Positions 42,595 through 49,511 of a DNA stretch of 49,511 nucleotides are shown piece by piece (position 1 is the stretch's first letter; every line of letters starts with the position of its first letter). The stretch lies in NCBI GenBank assembly GCA_021732845.1, contig JAKFUF010000072.1:1-49511 (forward strand), in the 5' to 3' direction. Made by a program: the position numbers and the translations under genes. The DNA is from Planctomycetaceae bacterium. Its GTDB lineage: Bacteria; Planctomycetota; Planctomycetia; Planctomycetales; Planctomycetaceae. The notes beneath the pieces were generated by a model, which ran no database searches, was not told where the DNA came from, and was given only the letters and a program-made list of their open reading frames with translations.

Positions 42595-43626
42595 ATGGAC
42601 TATCGACAACTTGGCGGCTCGGGTTTCAAGGTTCCCGTGCTCACCTTGGGAACAGGCACGTTTGGCGGCGGCGGCGAGATGTTCAAGGCCTGGGGCACGA
42701 CCGATGTCGCCGAGGCTTCGCGGCTGATTGACATCTGCCTCGACGCCGGGCTGACGATGTTCGATACGGCGGATGTCTATTCTCAGGGCATGTCGGAGGA
42801 GATTTTGGGCGCGGCGATCAAGGGCCGCCGCGACAAGGTGCTGATCTCCACCAAGGGGACTTTCAAAACCGGCCCTGGTCCCAATGATGTCGGCTCCTCG
42901 CGGTTCCACATCCTGCAGACGGTCGAGGCCAGCCTGAAGCGGTTGGGAACAGACTCCATCGACCTGTTCCAACTCCACGGATTCGACGCCCTGACGCCCG
43001 TCGAAGAAGTCCTATCGACACTCGACGGCCTGGTGAAGGCGGGCAAGATCCGCTACGTCGGCTGCTCGAACTTTTCCGGCTGGCACTTGATGAAGTCGCT
43101 CGCCGTCTCCGACCGCTACGGCTGGTCGCGGTATGTGGCTCATCAGGCGTACTACTCGCTGATCGGCCGGGAGTACGAGTGGGAGCTGATGCCGCTGGCG
43201 CTGGACCAAAAGGTCGGTGCCGTGGTCTGGAGTCCGCTCGGCTGGGGCCGGCTGACCGGCAAGATTCGCCGCGGCCAGCCGATGCCCGCCTCGAGCCGAC
43301 TGAATTCCGCCGCCGCCCGCAACGCCGGTCCGCAACCGAGCGACGAACTGTTGTTCAACGTGGTGGACGCCCTGGACGAAGTCGCCAAGGAGACCAGCAA
43401 GACTGTGCCACAGGTGGCCCTCAACTGGCTGCTGCAGCGGCCCTCGGTGGCGACATTGGTCATCGGTGCCCGCAACGAAGAGCAACTGCGACAAAACCTT
43501 GGAGCTGTCGGCTGGAATCTGTCTGTCGCCCAAGTGGCCAAACTGGAGGCCGCCAGCAAGGTGCCCGTGGCTTACCCGTATTGGCACCAGCATCAGTTCG
43601 CCGACCGGAACCCGCCGGCGGTGTAG
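42595..43626 (+). CDS. Aldo/keto reductase
   Basis: The 343-residue TIM-barrel oxidoreductase shows MFDTADVYSQGMSEEILGAA with the catalytic Asp and Tyr, ISTKGTFKTG with the catalytic Lys, and DLFQLHGFD with the His. GKIRYVGCSNFSGWHL and SPLGWGRLTGKIRRGQP are usual. It would reduce an aldehyde or sugar ketone with NADPH; substrate is not clear. ATG at 42595 (MDYRQLGGSG) is the family start. It is flanked by ATTTTCG arrays. Confidence 0.93.
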   Translation: MDYRQLGGSGFKVPVLTLGTGTFGGGGEMFKAWGTTDVAEASRLIDICLDAGLTMFDTADVYSQGMSEEILGAAIKGRRDKVLISTKGTFKTGPGPNDVGSSRFHILQTVEASLKRLGTDSIDLFQLHGFDALTPVEEVLSTLDGLVKAGKIRYVGCSNFSGWHLMKSLAVSDRYGWSRYVAHQAYYSLIGREYEWELMPLALDQKVGAVVWSPLGWGRLTGKIRRGQPMPASSRLNSAAARNAGPQPSDELLFNVVDALDEVAKETSKTVPQVALNWLLQRPSVATLVIGARNEEQLRQNLGAVGWNLSVAQVAKLEAASKVPVAYPYWHQHQFADRNPPAV

Positions 43627-43628
43627 GC

Positions 43629-43660
43629 ATTTTCGATTTTCGAAGAAGGATTTTCGATTG
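43629..43660 (+). repeat. ATTTTCG array, partner of 44707-44737
   Basis: ATTTTCGATTTTCGAAGAAG is followed by GATTTTCGATTG. It begins two bases after the aldo/keto reductase stop. The inverted array lies on the far side of the next gene. Confidence 0.7.
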
Positions 43661-43765
43661 GAGGCCCGCCAGGACTGATCCTGTCGGGGCTGCGATTCAG
43701 AAGGCGTCGCCTGTTTGTCTGGCTCAGCCATGCGAGACGCGGCTCACGTTTCAATGGGTGCCTCA

Positions 43766-44698
43766 ATGCAGCGGATTCAAGTTGGCCGAATTCTCGTTCT
43801 CGCCACATTGTTCCTGAGTCTTCTTGTCAGCCAGAACTTCGCTGACGAACCTGGGACGCGGGTGGCAGTGACAGCGTGGCCGCGGAAGGTTGTCATCACG
43901 GCGGGCGGCATTTGCACGCGGATTGATGGTCCGAAGCTGTGGACGCTGAGCGGGATCGATTTTGAGGGCGAGGCGATGGCGACTGAGGACAGCGCCTACG
44001 GTTCCGTGCTCACCATTCGCGGTGTCGGGCACCTGGGCACGGCGCATTTTCTGGACGTGCCGGGCAAGCCCGGACAAGTGGAAAAGGAACAGGTCAGCCG
44101 TCTGCAACTGTTTGTGGATGATAAGCCCGTAACGGAATTGACCCCAGCCATGACGCTGGGGGGCAAGTCATTCCGGATGGAAAGAAGGTCCAAGATTCGC
44201 ACGATGAATCTGGAAACGTCCATTGCCATTCACGACGATGTGTTGACCGAGACGGTGCATTTTCGTGCTACTGCGCCGATGGACCTGCAGAACTCTTACC
44301 CGTGGATGTATGCCTTTACACCCAAGGCGACGGCCTATCTGTTCACCGACAAAACCGGCGTGCAGCAGCGCGGCCGGTTTCTGCCGGAGGGGAAGGTGGT
44401 GAGCCACGTTTTCCGGAACGCGAACTGGATGGCCGTGTTCGACCCGACGAGTGGCAAGGGAGCGGTCTGCTGTCTCCTGAAGCACCCGCCGATGGCCGAG
44501 GGATCCCTGCTACTGGTGGATGCACCCGGCAGCTATCGCAAGGTGGCCGCCTATACCCTGGTCGACAAAATCGTCCCCGCGGATTTCGATGGCACCTACA
44601 AGTCCGCCGTGGGCTTTTTCAAAGCCACAGAAGGCGATTGGGAAGAACATGCCATCCGCCGAGCCGCGGAGATCAAGGCCCTGACCACAGAGCGTTGA
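43766..44698 (+). CDS. Exported protein of unknown function
   Basis: The 310-residue product has a signal peptide (QVGRILVLATLFLSLLVSQN, probable cleavage after NFA). The mature part is mainly strands with no recognised motif; it contains LETSIAIHDDVLTETVHFRA and KGAVCCLLKHPPMAEGSLLL, with a vicinal Cys pair. Similar all-beta exported proteins in planctomycetes are annotated as DUF-type or 'hypothetical'. Several ATGs are possible; the one at 43766 puts the signal peptide at the N-terminus. It is flanked by inverted ATTTTCG arrays. Confidence 0.7.
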   Translation: MQRIQVGRILVLATLFLSLLVSQNFADEPGTRVAVTAWPRKVVITAGGICTRIDGPKLWTLSGIDFEGEAMATEDSAYGSVLTIRGVGHLGTAHFLDVPGKPGQVEKEQVSRLQLFVDDKPVTELTPAMTLGGKSFRMERRSKIRTMNLETSIAIHDDVLTETVHFRATAPMDLQNSYPWMYAFTPKATAYLFTDKTGVQQRGRFLPEGKVVSHVFRNANWMAVFDPTSGKGAVCCLLKHPPMAEGSLLLVDAPGSYRKVAAYTLVDKIVPADFDGTYKSAVGFFKATEGDWEEHAIRRAAEIKALTTER

Positions 44699-44706
44699 TC
44701 ACCCAC

Positions 44707-44737
44707 AATCGAAAATCAAAAATCAAAAATCGAAAAT
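44707..44737 (-). repeat. ATTTTCG array, inverted partner of 43629-43660
   Basis: AATCGAAAATCAAAAATCAA is followed by AAATCGAAAAT. It lies 8 bp after the stop of the exported-protein gene. Confidence 0.7.
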
Positions 44738-44759
44738 TTCCCCCCAAGGTCGGTCGCTG

Positions 44760-45221
44760 ATGCAAGTTCTCTGTTCCTGTCCAAGTTGCCTGCGGACAGT
44801 GCGTGAAGAGGTGGGGCCGGCAACCACCCAGCTCAAGTGCCAGCATTGTGCCTGGGTGCGGCCTGTTGACGAAGGGGACCGCGTGGCTCCCACCAAATGT
44901 CTGCTCTGTGGCTGCGACGACCTGTGGCGGCAGAAGGACTTTCCACAGAAGCTCGGCGTCGCGATGGTGGCGCTCGGCGCGCTCCTCAGCACCATCGCCA
45001 TCGCGTATTACCTGCCGGTCGTGGCGATCAGCATCCTGCTGGGGTTTGCCGCGGTGGATATGATTCTCTATGCGGTCATGCGTGACGTTCTGGTTTGTTA
45101 CCGCTGCCAGGCCCGATACCGAAATGTCCCCGGCATGGCAGAGCGGGCGCATTTCAATCTGGAGACTGCCGAACGCTACCGCCAGGAAGCGGCGCGGTTG
45201 CAGCCGGGCAAGCCGGCCTGA
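44760..45221 (+). CDS. Zinc-ribbon membrane protein
   Basis: The 153-residue protein has cysteine pairs CSCPSC, CQHC, CLLCGC and, after the membrane part, CYRC. Two hydrophobic segments lie at about 65-88 (LGVAMVALGALLSTIAIAYY) and about 89-110 (LPVVAISILLGFAAVDMILY). It is thus a small inner-membrane protein with cytoplasmic zinc-ribbon domains on both sides of a hairpin anchor. The function is unknown. It sits 70 bp upstream of the methyltransferase/PKS operon on the same strand and may or may not belong to it. Confidence 0.7.
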   Translation: MQVLCSCPSCLRTVREEVGPATTQLKCQHCAWVRPVDEGDRVAPTKCLLCGCDDLWRQKDFPQKLGVAMVALGALLSTIAIAYYLPVVAISILLGFAAVDMILYAVMRDVLVCYRCQARYRNVPGMAERAHFNLETAERYRQEAARLQPGKPA

Positions 45222-45291
45222 TGTCGTCCAAACCATGACACTCTTTCAGTAAAAGATTGCACTTCTTCCGGAAGTTCGATAAGACCAAGGA

Positions 45292-46011
45292 ATGTGGACT
45301 TCACGCTTGCGGCAACCGGAAGTGATGGATCAGCCGGGGCTGCTGCCCCAGGCGCATCATGTCGCGCTGCGGGTGCTGCAGCGGGTAAATTGGCTGAGCC
45401 GCACGCCCACCGTCATTTGGAAAGAGATCGCCCGGCATGCCAGGACTGACCGGCCGCTCAGGGTGTTGGATCTGGCCTGTGGCGGCGGCGACGTGGCACT
45501 GCAGATTTCCCGGCGAGCCCTGCATGAGGGGATCTCGCTGTCGGTCACCGGTGCTGACATGAGCGAGACTGCCATTGGGTTTGCCCGCGAGCAGGCAGCC
45601 CGCCATCCGGAACTCAAGGGCCGGCTGGAATATGTCACGCTGGACGTGCTGCGCGACCCGTTTCCAGCCGACTTCGACATCATTTATTGCACGCTGTTCC
45701 TGCATCACCTCGACGAACCCGAAGTGGTGCATGTGCTGCGCAAGATGCACGAAGCAGCGCGGGTTTCGGTCTTGGTGGATGACCTGCGGCGGACGGGGTT
45801 GGGATATGCCATGGCGTGGGTGGTGTCCCGAACGCTGACCCGCTCGCCAGTGGTGCGCGTCGACGGGCCGATATCCGTCCGCGGGGCCTTCACCATCAAG
45901 GAGGCCGTGACTCTCGCCCAGCAGGCCGGCTGGGAGGGCGTCGAGGCCCACAGCCACTGGCCCCAGCGGTTCTTGATGCGCTGCTCGCGTGATAATCCGG
46001 TGCCAGCGTGA
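45292..46011 (+). CDS. SAM-dependent methyltransferase of the type III PKS operon
   Basis: The 239-residue class I methyltransferase has the SAM-binding LDLACGGGDVAL (59-70), the acidic ADMSE after the second strand and DIIYCTLFLHHLDEPEVVHV in place of motif II. It begins RQPEVMDQPGLLPQAHHVAL, a lead-in usual in such operons. Its stop overlaps the GTG of the flavoprotein gene. By analogy with srsB of Streptomyces it may methylate the alkylresorcinol made by the PKS; this is inferred from operon structure only. Confidence 0.85.
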   Translation: MWTSRLRQPEVMDQPGLLPQAHHVALRVLQRVNWLSRTPTVIWKEIARHARTDRPLRVLDLACGGGDVALQISRRALHEGISLSVTGADMSETAIGFAREQAARHPELKGRLEYVTLDVLRDPFPADFDIIYCTLFLHHLDEPEVVHVLRKMHEAARVSVLVDDLRRTGLGYAMAWVVSRTLTRSPVVRVDGPISVRGAFTIKEAVTLAQQAGWEGVEAHSHWPQRFLMRCSRDNPVPA

Positions 46012-47198
46012 ATGGCGGGCACGACGCGCGGGCAGTCGCTTCCACGGCATGGGAGGCGGTCGTCATTGGAGCCGGGCCGGCCGGGGCGGTGCTGTCTCAC
46101 CAACTCGCCCGGCGTGGCTGGAAGGTGCTGCTGGTCGAGCGGAAGACGTTCCCGCGCGACAAGGTCTGCGGCGGGTGCCTCAATGGCTTGGCGATTTCCG
46201 CGCTGGAGGCTGCGGGGATGCCGACACTCTGTGACGATCTCCATGCGCCGCACCTGTCTCGCCTGAGGTTGAGGCAGGGGGGAAGGAGCATCACCATCAG
46301 CGCGCCCATGGGCCGGGCCGTGCTCCGCCGCAGTTTTGACGCGGCCCTGGTCCAGCAGGCGCAGAGCGTTGGAGTGACTTTTCTTCCTGCAACAACGGCG
46401 CATGTACTCCCTGGAGAGGCCAACAGCGACGCCCCGCTGAGGGTCCGCCTGCAAGGTTTGCCGAGCGCAGGTGCCCAAGAGTTCGAAGTCGAGTCGAACC
46501 TGGTCTTCGCCGCGGACGGACTCGCTCATCCCAGCCTGGAGAACCTGCCGGGCTTTCACACAGCCGTGAAGCCCACCAGCCGGGTTGGACTGGGTGCCTC
46601 CTGGAAGGTGGAAGACTGGCCGGATGCGGCCGACTGTGTCTCCATGTCAGTGGGGCGACATGGCTATGTCGGTGCGGTCCGCACGGCTGAGGGCGAGATC
46701 AATGTGGCGGTGGCGGTGGATCCGGCGAAACTGAGAGCCACGGGTCCGCGGGAGATGGTCCGCGACATCTGGCGCGAGGCGGGGGCAAACTTCCCAGATC
46801 CGCCCGAAGAGATTCACTGGCTCGGCACGCCGCCATTGACGCGTCGGACCACACCCCTGGCGATGCGGCGGCTGTTTCTGCTGGGAGACGCGGCGGGGTA
46901 TGTCGAACCCTTCACTGGTGAAGGCATGGCCTGGGCGCTGGCAGCGGCCCTGGCGGTGGTGCCCCTGGCCGAACAGGCCCGAGAGCAGTGGGACGACCGG
47001 TTGAGTGCACGCTGGGAGCAGACCTTTGCCAAAATTGTGCGGCGGCGGCAATGGGTCTGCCGGGCGGTCGCCATGATTGTTCGCCGCCCATGGTTGTCCG
47101 CCGGCGCGATCCGGCTGGTGCAGCAGTTTCCACAGTGCACTGAAACCCTCATTCTTCGACTCAATCGCAGCCTCGATCACGCGGAACTCGTGCCATGA
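46008..47198 (+). CDS. FAD-dependent oxidoreductase of the type III PKS operon
   Basis: The 396-residue flavoprotein of the geranylgeranyl-reductase/hydroxylase superfamily has VIGAGPAGAVLSHQLARRGW (19-38), the RDKVCGGCLNG segment that is typical of the group, LVFAADGLAHPSL, and RLFLLGDAAGYVEPFTGEGM that contacts FAD. GTG at 46008 overlaps the methyltransferase stop, and its own stop overlaps the PKS start. In srs-like pathways the equivalent enzyme hydroxylates the resorcinol ring to give a quinone, so an oxidising role here is plausible. Confidence 0.87.
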   Translation: MNGGHDARAVASTAWEAVVIGAGPAGAVLSHQLARRGWKVLLVERKTFPRDKVCGGCLNGLAISALEAAGMPTLCDDLHAPHLSRLRLRQGGRSITISAPMGRAVLRRSFDAALVQQAQSVGVTFLPATTAHVLPGEANSDAPLRVRLQGLPSAGAQEFEVESNLVFAADGLAHPSLENLPGFHTAVKPTSRVGLGASWKVEDWPDAADCVSMSVGRHGYVGAVRTAEGEINVAVAVDPAKLRATGPREMVRDIWREAGANFPDPPEEIHWLGTPPLTRRTTPLAMRRLFLLGDAAGYVEPFTGEGMAWALAAALAVVPLAEQAREQWDDRLSARWEQTFAKIVRRRQWVCRAVAMIVRRPWLSAGAIRLVQQFPQCTETLILRLNRSLDHAELVP

Positions 47199-48289
47199 CT
47201 CCCCTCCCGTTTCTGGGTCTCGGCACAGCCGTCCCCCCGTTCTCCATTCAGCAGCCGGCCGCGGCCGAACTTGCCTCGCGGCTGAAGGTCGCACGCGGCG
47301 AAGAACGCCTCGTGTCCATCGCCTATCGCCGATCGGGCGTCAGTTCACGGCACTCGGTTGTGCTGGAAGGTCCCGTCACGGACGAAGTCCCACAGTCGTT
47401 CTATCCGGCCGCATTGGATGATTTGGATCTTGGCCCCACCACCGGCGAGCGGATCCGCCGCTACGAACAGGAGGCGGCGAAACTGGCGGGGGCCGCCGTG
47501 ACCAATGCCCTGCGCGACTCGGGCGTCGCCGCGGCAGAAATCACGCACTTGATCACGGTATCGTGTACCGGCTTTTCGGCACCCGGCTTCGACCTGGAAC
47601 TGATGCGGGACTTCAAGCTGCGGCCCGGCGTGTCCCGGACGCATCTCGGGTTCATGGGCTGCCACGGATTGTTAAACGGGCTGCGGGTGGCAAGCGCCTA
47701 CCACGCCGCCGACCCCTCCGCCAAAGTGCTGGTGGTGGCCTTGGAAGTCTGCACCGTGCACCAGCAGTACACCAGCGACCCTGGACAGATTATCGCCAAC
47801 GCGCTGTTTGCCGACGGAGCCGCGGCGATCGTGTGTGGCACACCGGCTTCTGGGAGTCCAGCGGGCTGGCAACTCTTGCGCAACGGTTCGCATGTCGTCG
47901 CCGATTCAGAAGACGCGATGTCCTGGCGGATCGGCGACCACGGCTTCGCGATGACGCTCGCCCCCTCCGTCCCAAAACTGATCGGCGAACTCCTCCGCCC
48001 GTGGCTCACCGACTGGCTGCGAAAGTCCGGGCTGCAACTGGGTGACATCCGGCACTGGGCCGTACACCCCGGCGGTCCCAAGATTCTCCAAGCCGTGCAG
48101 GATTGCCTGAACCTGCCAGCGAACGCTCTCGCGACATCGCACCGGGTGTTATCGGAGTTCGGCAACATGTCCTCGCCGACGCTGGCGTTCATCCTGCAAC
48201 GGCTTCAACGCACGCCAACCGCGGGGCCTTGCGTCATGCTCGGGTTTGGTCCCGGTCTGACCATTGAGGCGGCACTGTTGGAGGGATGA
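47195..48289 (+). CDS. Type III polyketide synthase (chalcone/stilbene synthase family)
   Basis: The 364-residue enzyme has the full catalytic triad Cys156 (LGFMGCHGLLNGLR), His291 (WAVHPGGPKIL) and Asn324 (FGNMSSPTLAFIL), plus SCTGFSAPGFDLELM and the final MLGFGPGLTIEAAL. Bacterial members extend a fatty-acyl or other starter with malonyl-CoA to pyrones or resorcinols. ATG at 47195 overlaps the flavoprotein stop as ATGA. Product type cannot be read from sequence; an alkylresorcinol or alkylpyrone is the best guess from the operon partners. Confidence 0.94.
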   Translation: MTPLPFLGLGTAVPPFSIQQPAAAELASRLKVARGEERLVSIAYRRSGVSSRHSVVLEGPVTDEVPQSFYPAALDDLDLGPTTGERIRRYEQEAAKLAGAAVTNALRDSGVAAAEITHLITVSCTGFSAPGFDLELMRDFKLRPGVSRTHLGFMGCHGLLNGLRVASAYHAADPSAKVLVVALEVCTVHQQYTSDPGQIIANALFADGAAAIVCGTPASGSPAGWQLLRNGSHVVADSEDAMSWRIGDHGFAMTLAPSVPKLIGELLRPWLTDWLRKSGLQLGDIRHWAVHPGGPKILQAVQDCLNLPANALATSHRVLSEFGNMSSPTLAFILQRLQRTPTAGPCVMLGFGPGLTIEAALLEG

Positions 48290-48300
48290 AGCGGTCGAAG

Positions 48301-48846
48301 TCAGGACGGAAAATCGAGAAAGGCGACGGGCACATGATCGGTGAGCCACACGCCGTTTGCGGACAGGAAGAACTGATGCCCCGCCTCGCGCATCTGCCGG
48401 GCACGGACCACCAAAATGACCGGCCGGCCGTGCCGCTGCCCGACCTTGGTGGCCGTCGCCGCATCGAGTGACAAGTGCACGTGCTGCCGGTTCCGCTTAT
48501 CCAACCCCTGCCCACGGATGGAATCCACCGAGTGGCTCGCGGTCCCATGATACAGCAACGCCGGTGGCTCACTGGGTTCCAGCGCGAGATCAATCTCCAC
48601 GGAGTGCCCCTGGCTGGCACGAATCCGCAGGCCATCAGGGCTGAAGGCAAACCGCTGTTTGTCGTTCTCTTTCACGACTTGTTCAAGCAGCTCGGCTGTC
48701 AGCCGGCGGCCGCTTTGATTCGCCAGTCGCAGCAAATCCTCGACAACGGCCCAGCCTTGCTCGTCGAGCGTCAGCCCAATCTCCTCCGGCTTATGCCGCA
48801 GGACGAGGCTGAGGAATTTGCTTGTTCGCACGATGTTGGCTGACAT
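48301..48846 (-). CDS. kptA: RNA 2'-phosphotransferase (KptA/Tpt1)
   Basis: The 181-residue protein transfers a 2'-phosphate from RNA to NAD+, giving ADP-ribose 1'',2''-cyclic phosphate. The N-terminal winged-helix part begins SKFLSLVLRHKPEEIGLTLD and the ADP-ribosyltransferase-like part has LLYHGTASHSVDSIRGQGL, the HVHLS motif and GVWLTDHVPVAFL. ATG at 48846 is the family start. In bacteria its natural substrate is unclear. It is convergent with the PKS operon. Confidence 0.93.
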   Translation of the reverse strand: MSANIVRTSKFLSLVLRHKPEEIGLTLDEQGWAVVEDLLRLANQSGRRLTAELLEQVVKENDKQRFAFSPDGLRIRASQGHSVEIDLALEPSEPPALLYHGTASHSVDSIRGQGLDKRNRQHVHLSLDAATATKVGQRHGRPVILVVRARQMREAGHQFFLSANGVWLTDHVPVAFLDFPS

Positions 48847-49081
48847 GAGGGAAGAATCCAAATGACAAATGACAAATGACAAATTGGCGTCCAGTAGAGG
48901 ACGTGGCCAACACGCAATGATTTTGCCGGTCCATGTTAATCATCATGCGATTTGGATCGCAGCAACAATCACTGTGACATTGATGTGCACATCCGGCAGC
49001 AAACACCTCAAGGAGGAAGAAGTTGTTGGTCACGTCGGCCAGTCAGGCAAGACGGTGCGGGAATCGCATGGTCATAAATTA
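48847..49081. other. Intergenic region without a recognised gene
   Basis: The stretch contains an AATGACAAATGACAAATGAC triplet-like direct repeat just upstream of kptA. No convincing gene is seen. Confidence 0.5.
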
Positions 49082-49274
49082 AGGATTGCGGCAACAATAA
49101 CAGGGTGATTTTGATTCGGAGTTGGCTGCCCGAAATGGATAGCTCCATCAGCCGGCACGCGTTAGCGCGCGTTAGCGTCCGGTTCCGGGAAACGTCCAAA
49201 CCGGACGCTAACGCGTGCCGGCTGATTGGCTGGATGGTGCGTCAAAAACCGACAGTTATTTTTGCCGCGACCCT
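49082..49274. mobile_element. MITE-like element, copy B (193 bp)
   Basis: The ends AGGATTGCGGCAACAATAAC (49082-49101) and GTTATTTTTGCCGCGACCCT (49255-49274) are inverted repeats related to those of copy A at 6928-7122. The interior has a long palindrome: CAGCCGGCACGCGTTAGCG (49149-49167) faces its reverse complement near 49206-49224. There is no coding frame. Confidence 0.65.
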
Positions 49275-49279
49275 AACCA

Positions 49280-49399
49280 CGAATTTTCACGAATCTTACG
49301 AATTTCACGAATCATCACCGGTATCACCGGTATGGCATCACGGGCGATAGGATCCTTCACGTTGTCATTCGTGACATTTGTCTGATTCGTGAAAATTCG
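49280..49399. repeat. Inverted repeat with TTTCACGAAT blocks
   Basis: CGAATTTTCACGAATC (49280-49295) is the exact reverse complement of GATTCGTGAAAATTCG (49384-49399). ACGAATTTCACGAATC and TCACCGGTATCACCGGTATG lie inside. A 120-bp imperfect hairpin or another interspersed repeat is likely. No gene is seen from here to the window end, apart from a well-placed AAAGGAG before an ATG that is followed at once by TGA (49449-49454). Confidence 0.55.
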
Positions 49400-49511
49400 G
49401 TGCGCCAGGCCAAGCCTGGTTGATCTTGTGGACTGAAAGGAGTTCACCATGTGAGTTGCTCGATACGCATGTAGCCTGTCCAGCGTCGGTGCGAGCAATC
49501 AGCCGGCGGAG

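Overview
The window reads as chromosomal DNA of a planctomycete, from the sequence alone. The DNA looks GC-rich. It holds gene families and domain styles common in that phylum: DUF1501, DUF1570 and DUF4132 proteins, a large membrane-anchored sigma-54 activator, a LysM protein with a proline-rich linker, and a type III polyketide synthase operon. It also carries many short interspersed repeats, one of which reads as GSAGASPS in translation. I saw no tRNA, rRNA or CRISPR array.

Layout. 1-3.9 kb: a gene cut by the window edge with a perfect sigma-54 promoter, a membrane-bound sigma-54 activator on the minus strand, then a four-copy inverted 11-mer array, a divergent sigma-54 promoter and what looks like a roughly 290-nt structured RNA made of two related domains and ending in a terminator. 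This is the most interesting part of the window. 3.9-10.6 kb: DUF2891, LysM protein, a repeat-rich gap with a MITE-like element, and a solitary ISP-type DNA methyltransferase overlapping miaA. 10.6-13.6 kb: an accessory patch with two unknown small genes, a SMI1/KNR4-like gene and a terminase-small-subunit-like gene. 13.9-26.9 kb: GT39 membrane glycosyltransferase, DUF4132 giant, FAD oxidoreductase, sugar transferase, two exported proteins (one with a C-terminal haem site), a ThiF/MoeB E1 enzyme and a DUF1501 protein. 26.9-29.8 kb: a RAYT transposase embedded in REP-like palindromes and a second terminase-like paralogue. 30-38 kb: GNAT enzyme, DUF1570 protein, periplasmic sulfite-oxidase-like molybdoenzyme, ppk1 and a GNAT-aminotransferase fusion. 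38-40.7 kb: a toxin-antitoxin-like pair, yacG, an FmdB zinc ribbon and obgE. 40.7-48.3 kb: an OleC-like ligase, aldo/keto reductase, exported protein, zinc-ribbon membrane protein, then a tightly coupled methyltransferase / FAD oxidoreductase / type III PKS operon. 48.3-49.5 kb: kptA and a second MITE-like copy.

How parts work together. The activator, inverted array, sigma-54 promoter and RNA have the layout of a self-contained sensory circuit: a membrane signal would let the activator bind upstream and open a promoter for a non-coding output. The methyltransferase, flavoprotein and type III PKS share start/stop codons and probably make a methylated, oxidised alkyl-resorcinol, pyrone or quinone. 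Several genes are bracketed or invaded by repeats: ATTTTCG arrays flank single genes in opposite orientation, and the GSAGASPS repeat supplies part of two proteins. Functional calls come from reading motifs; no database search was run.
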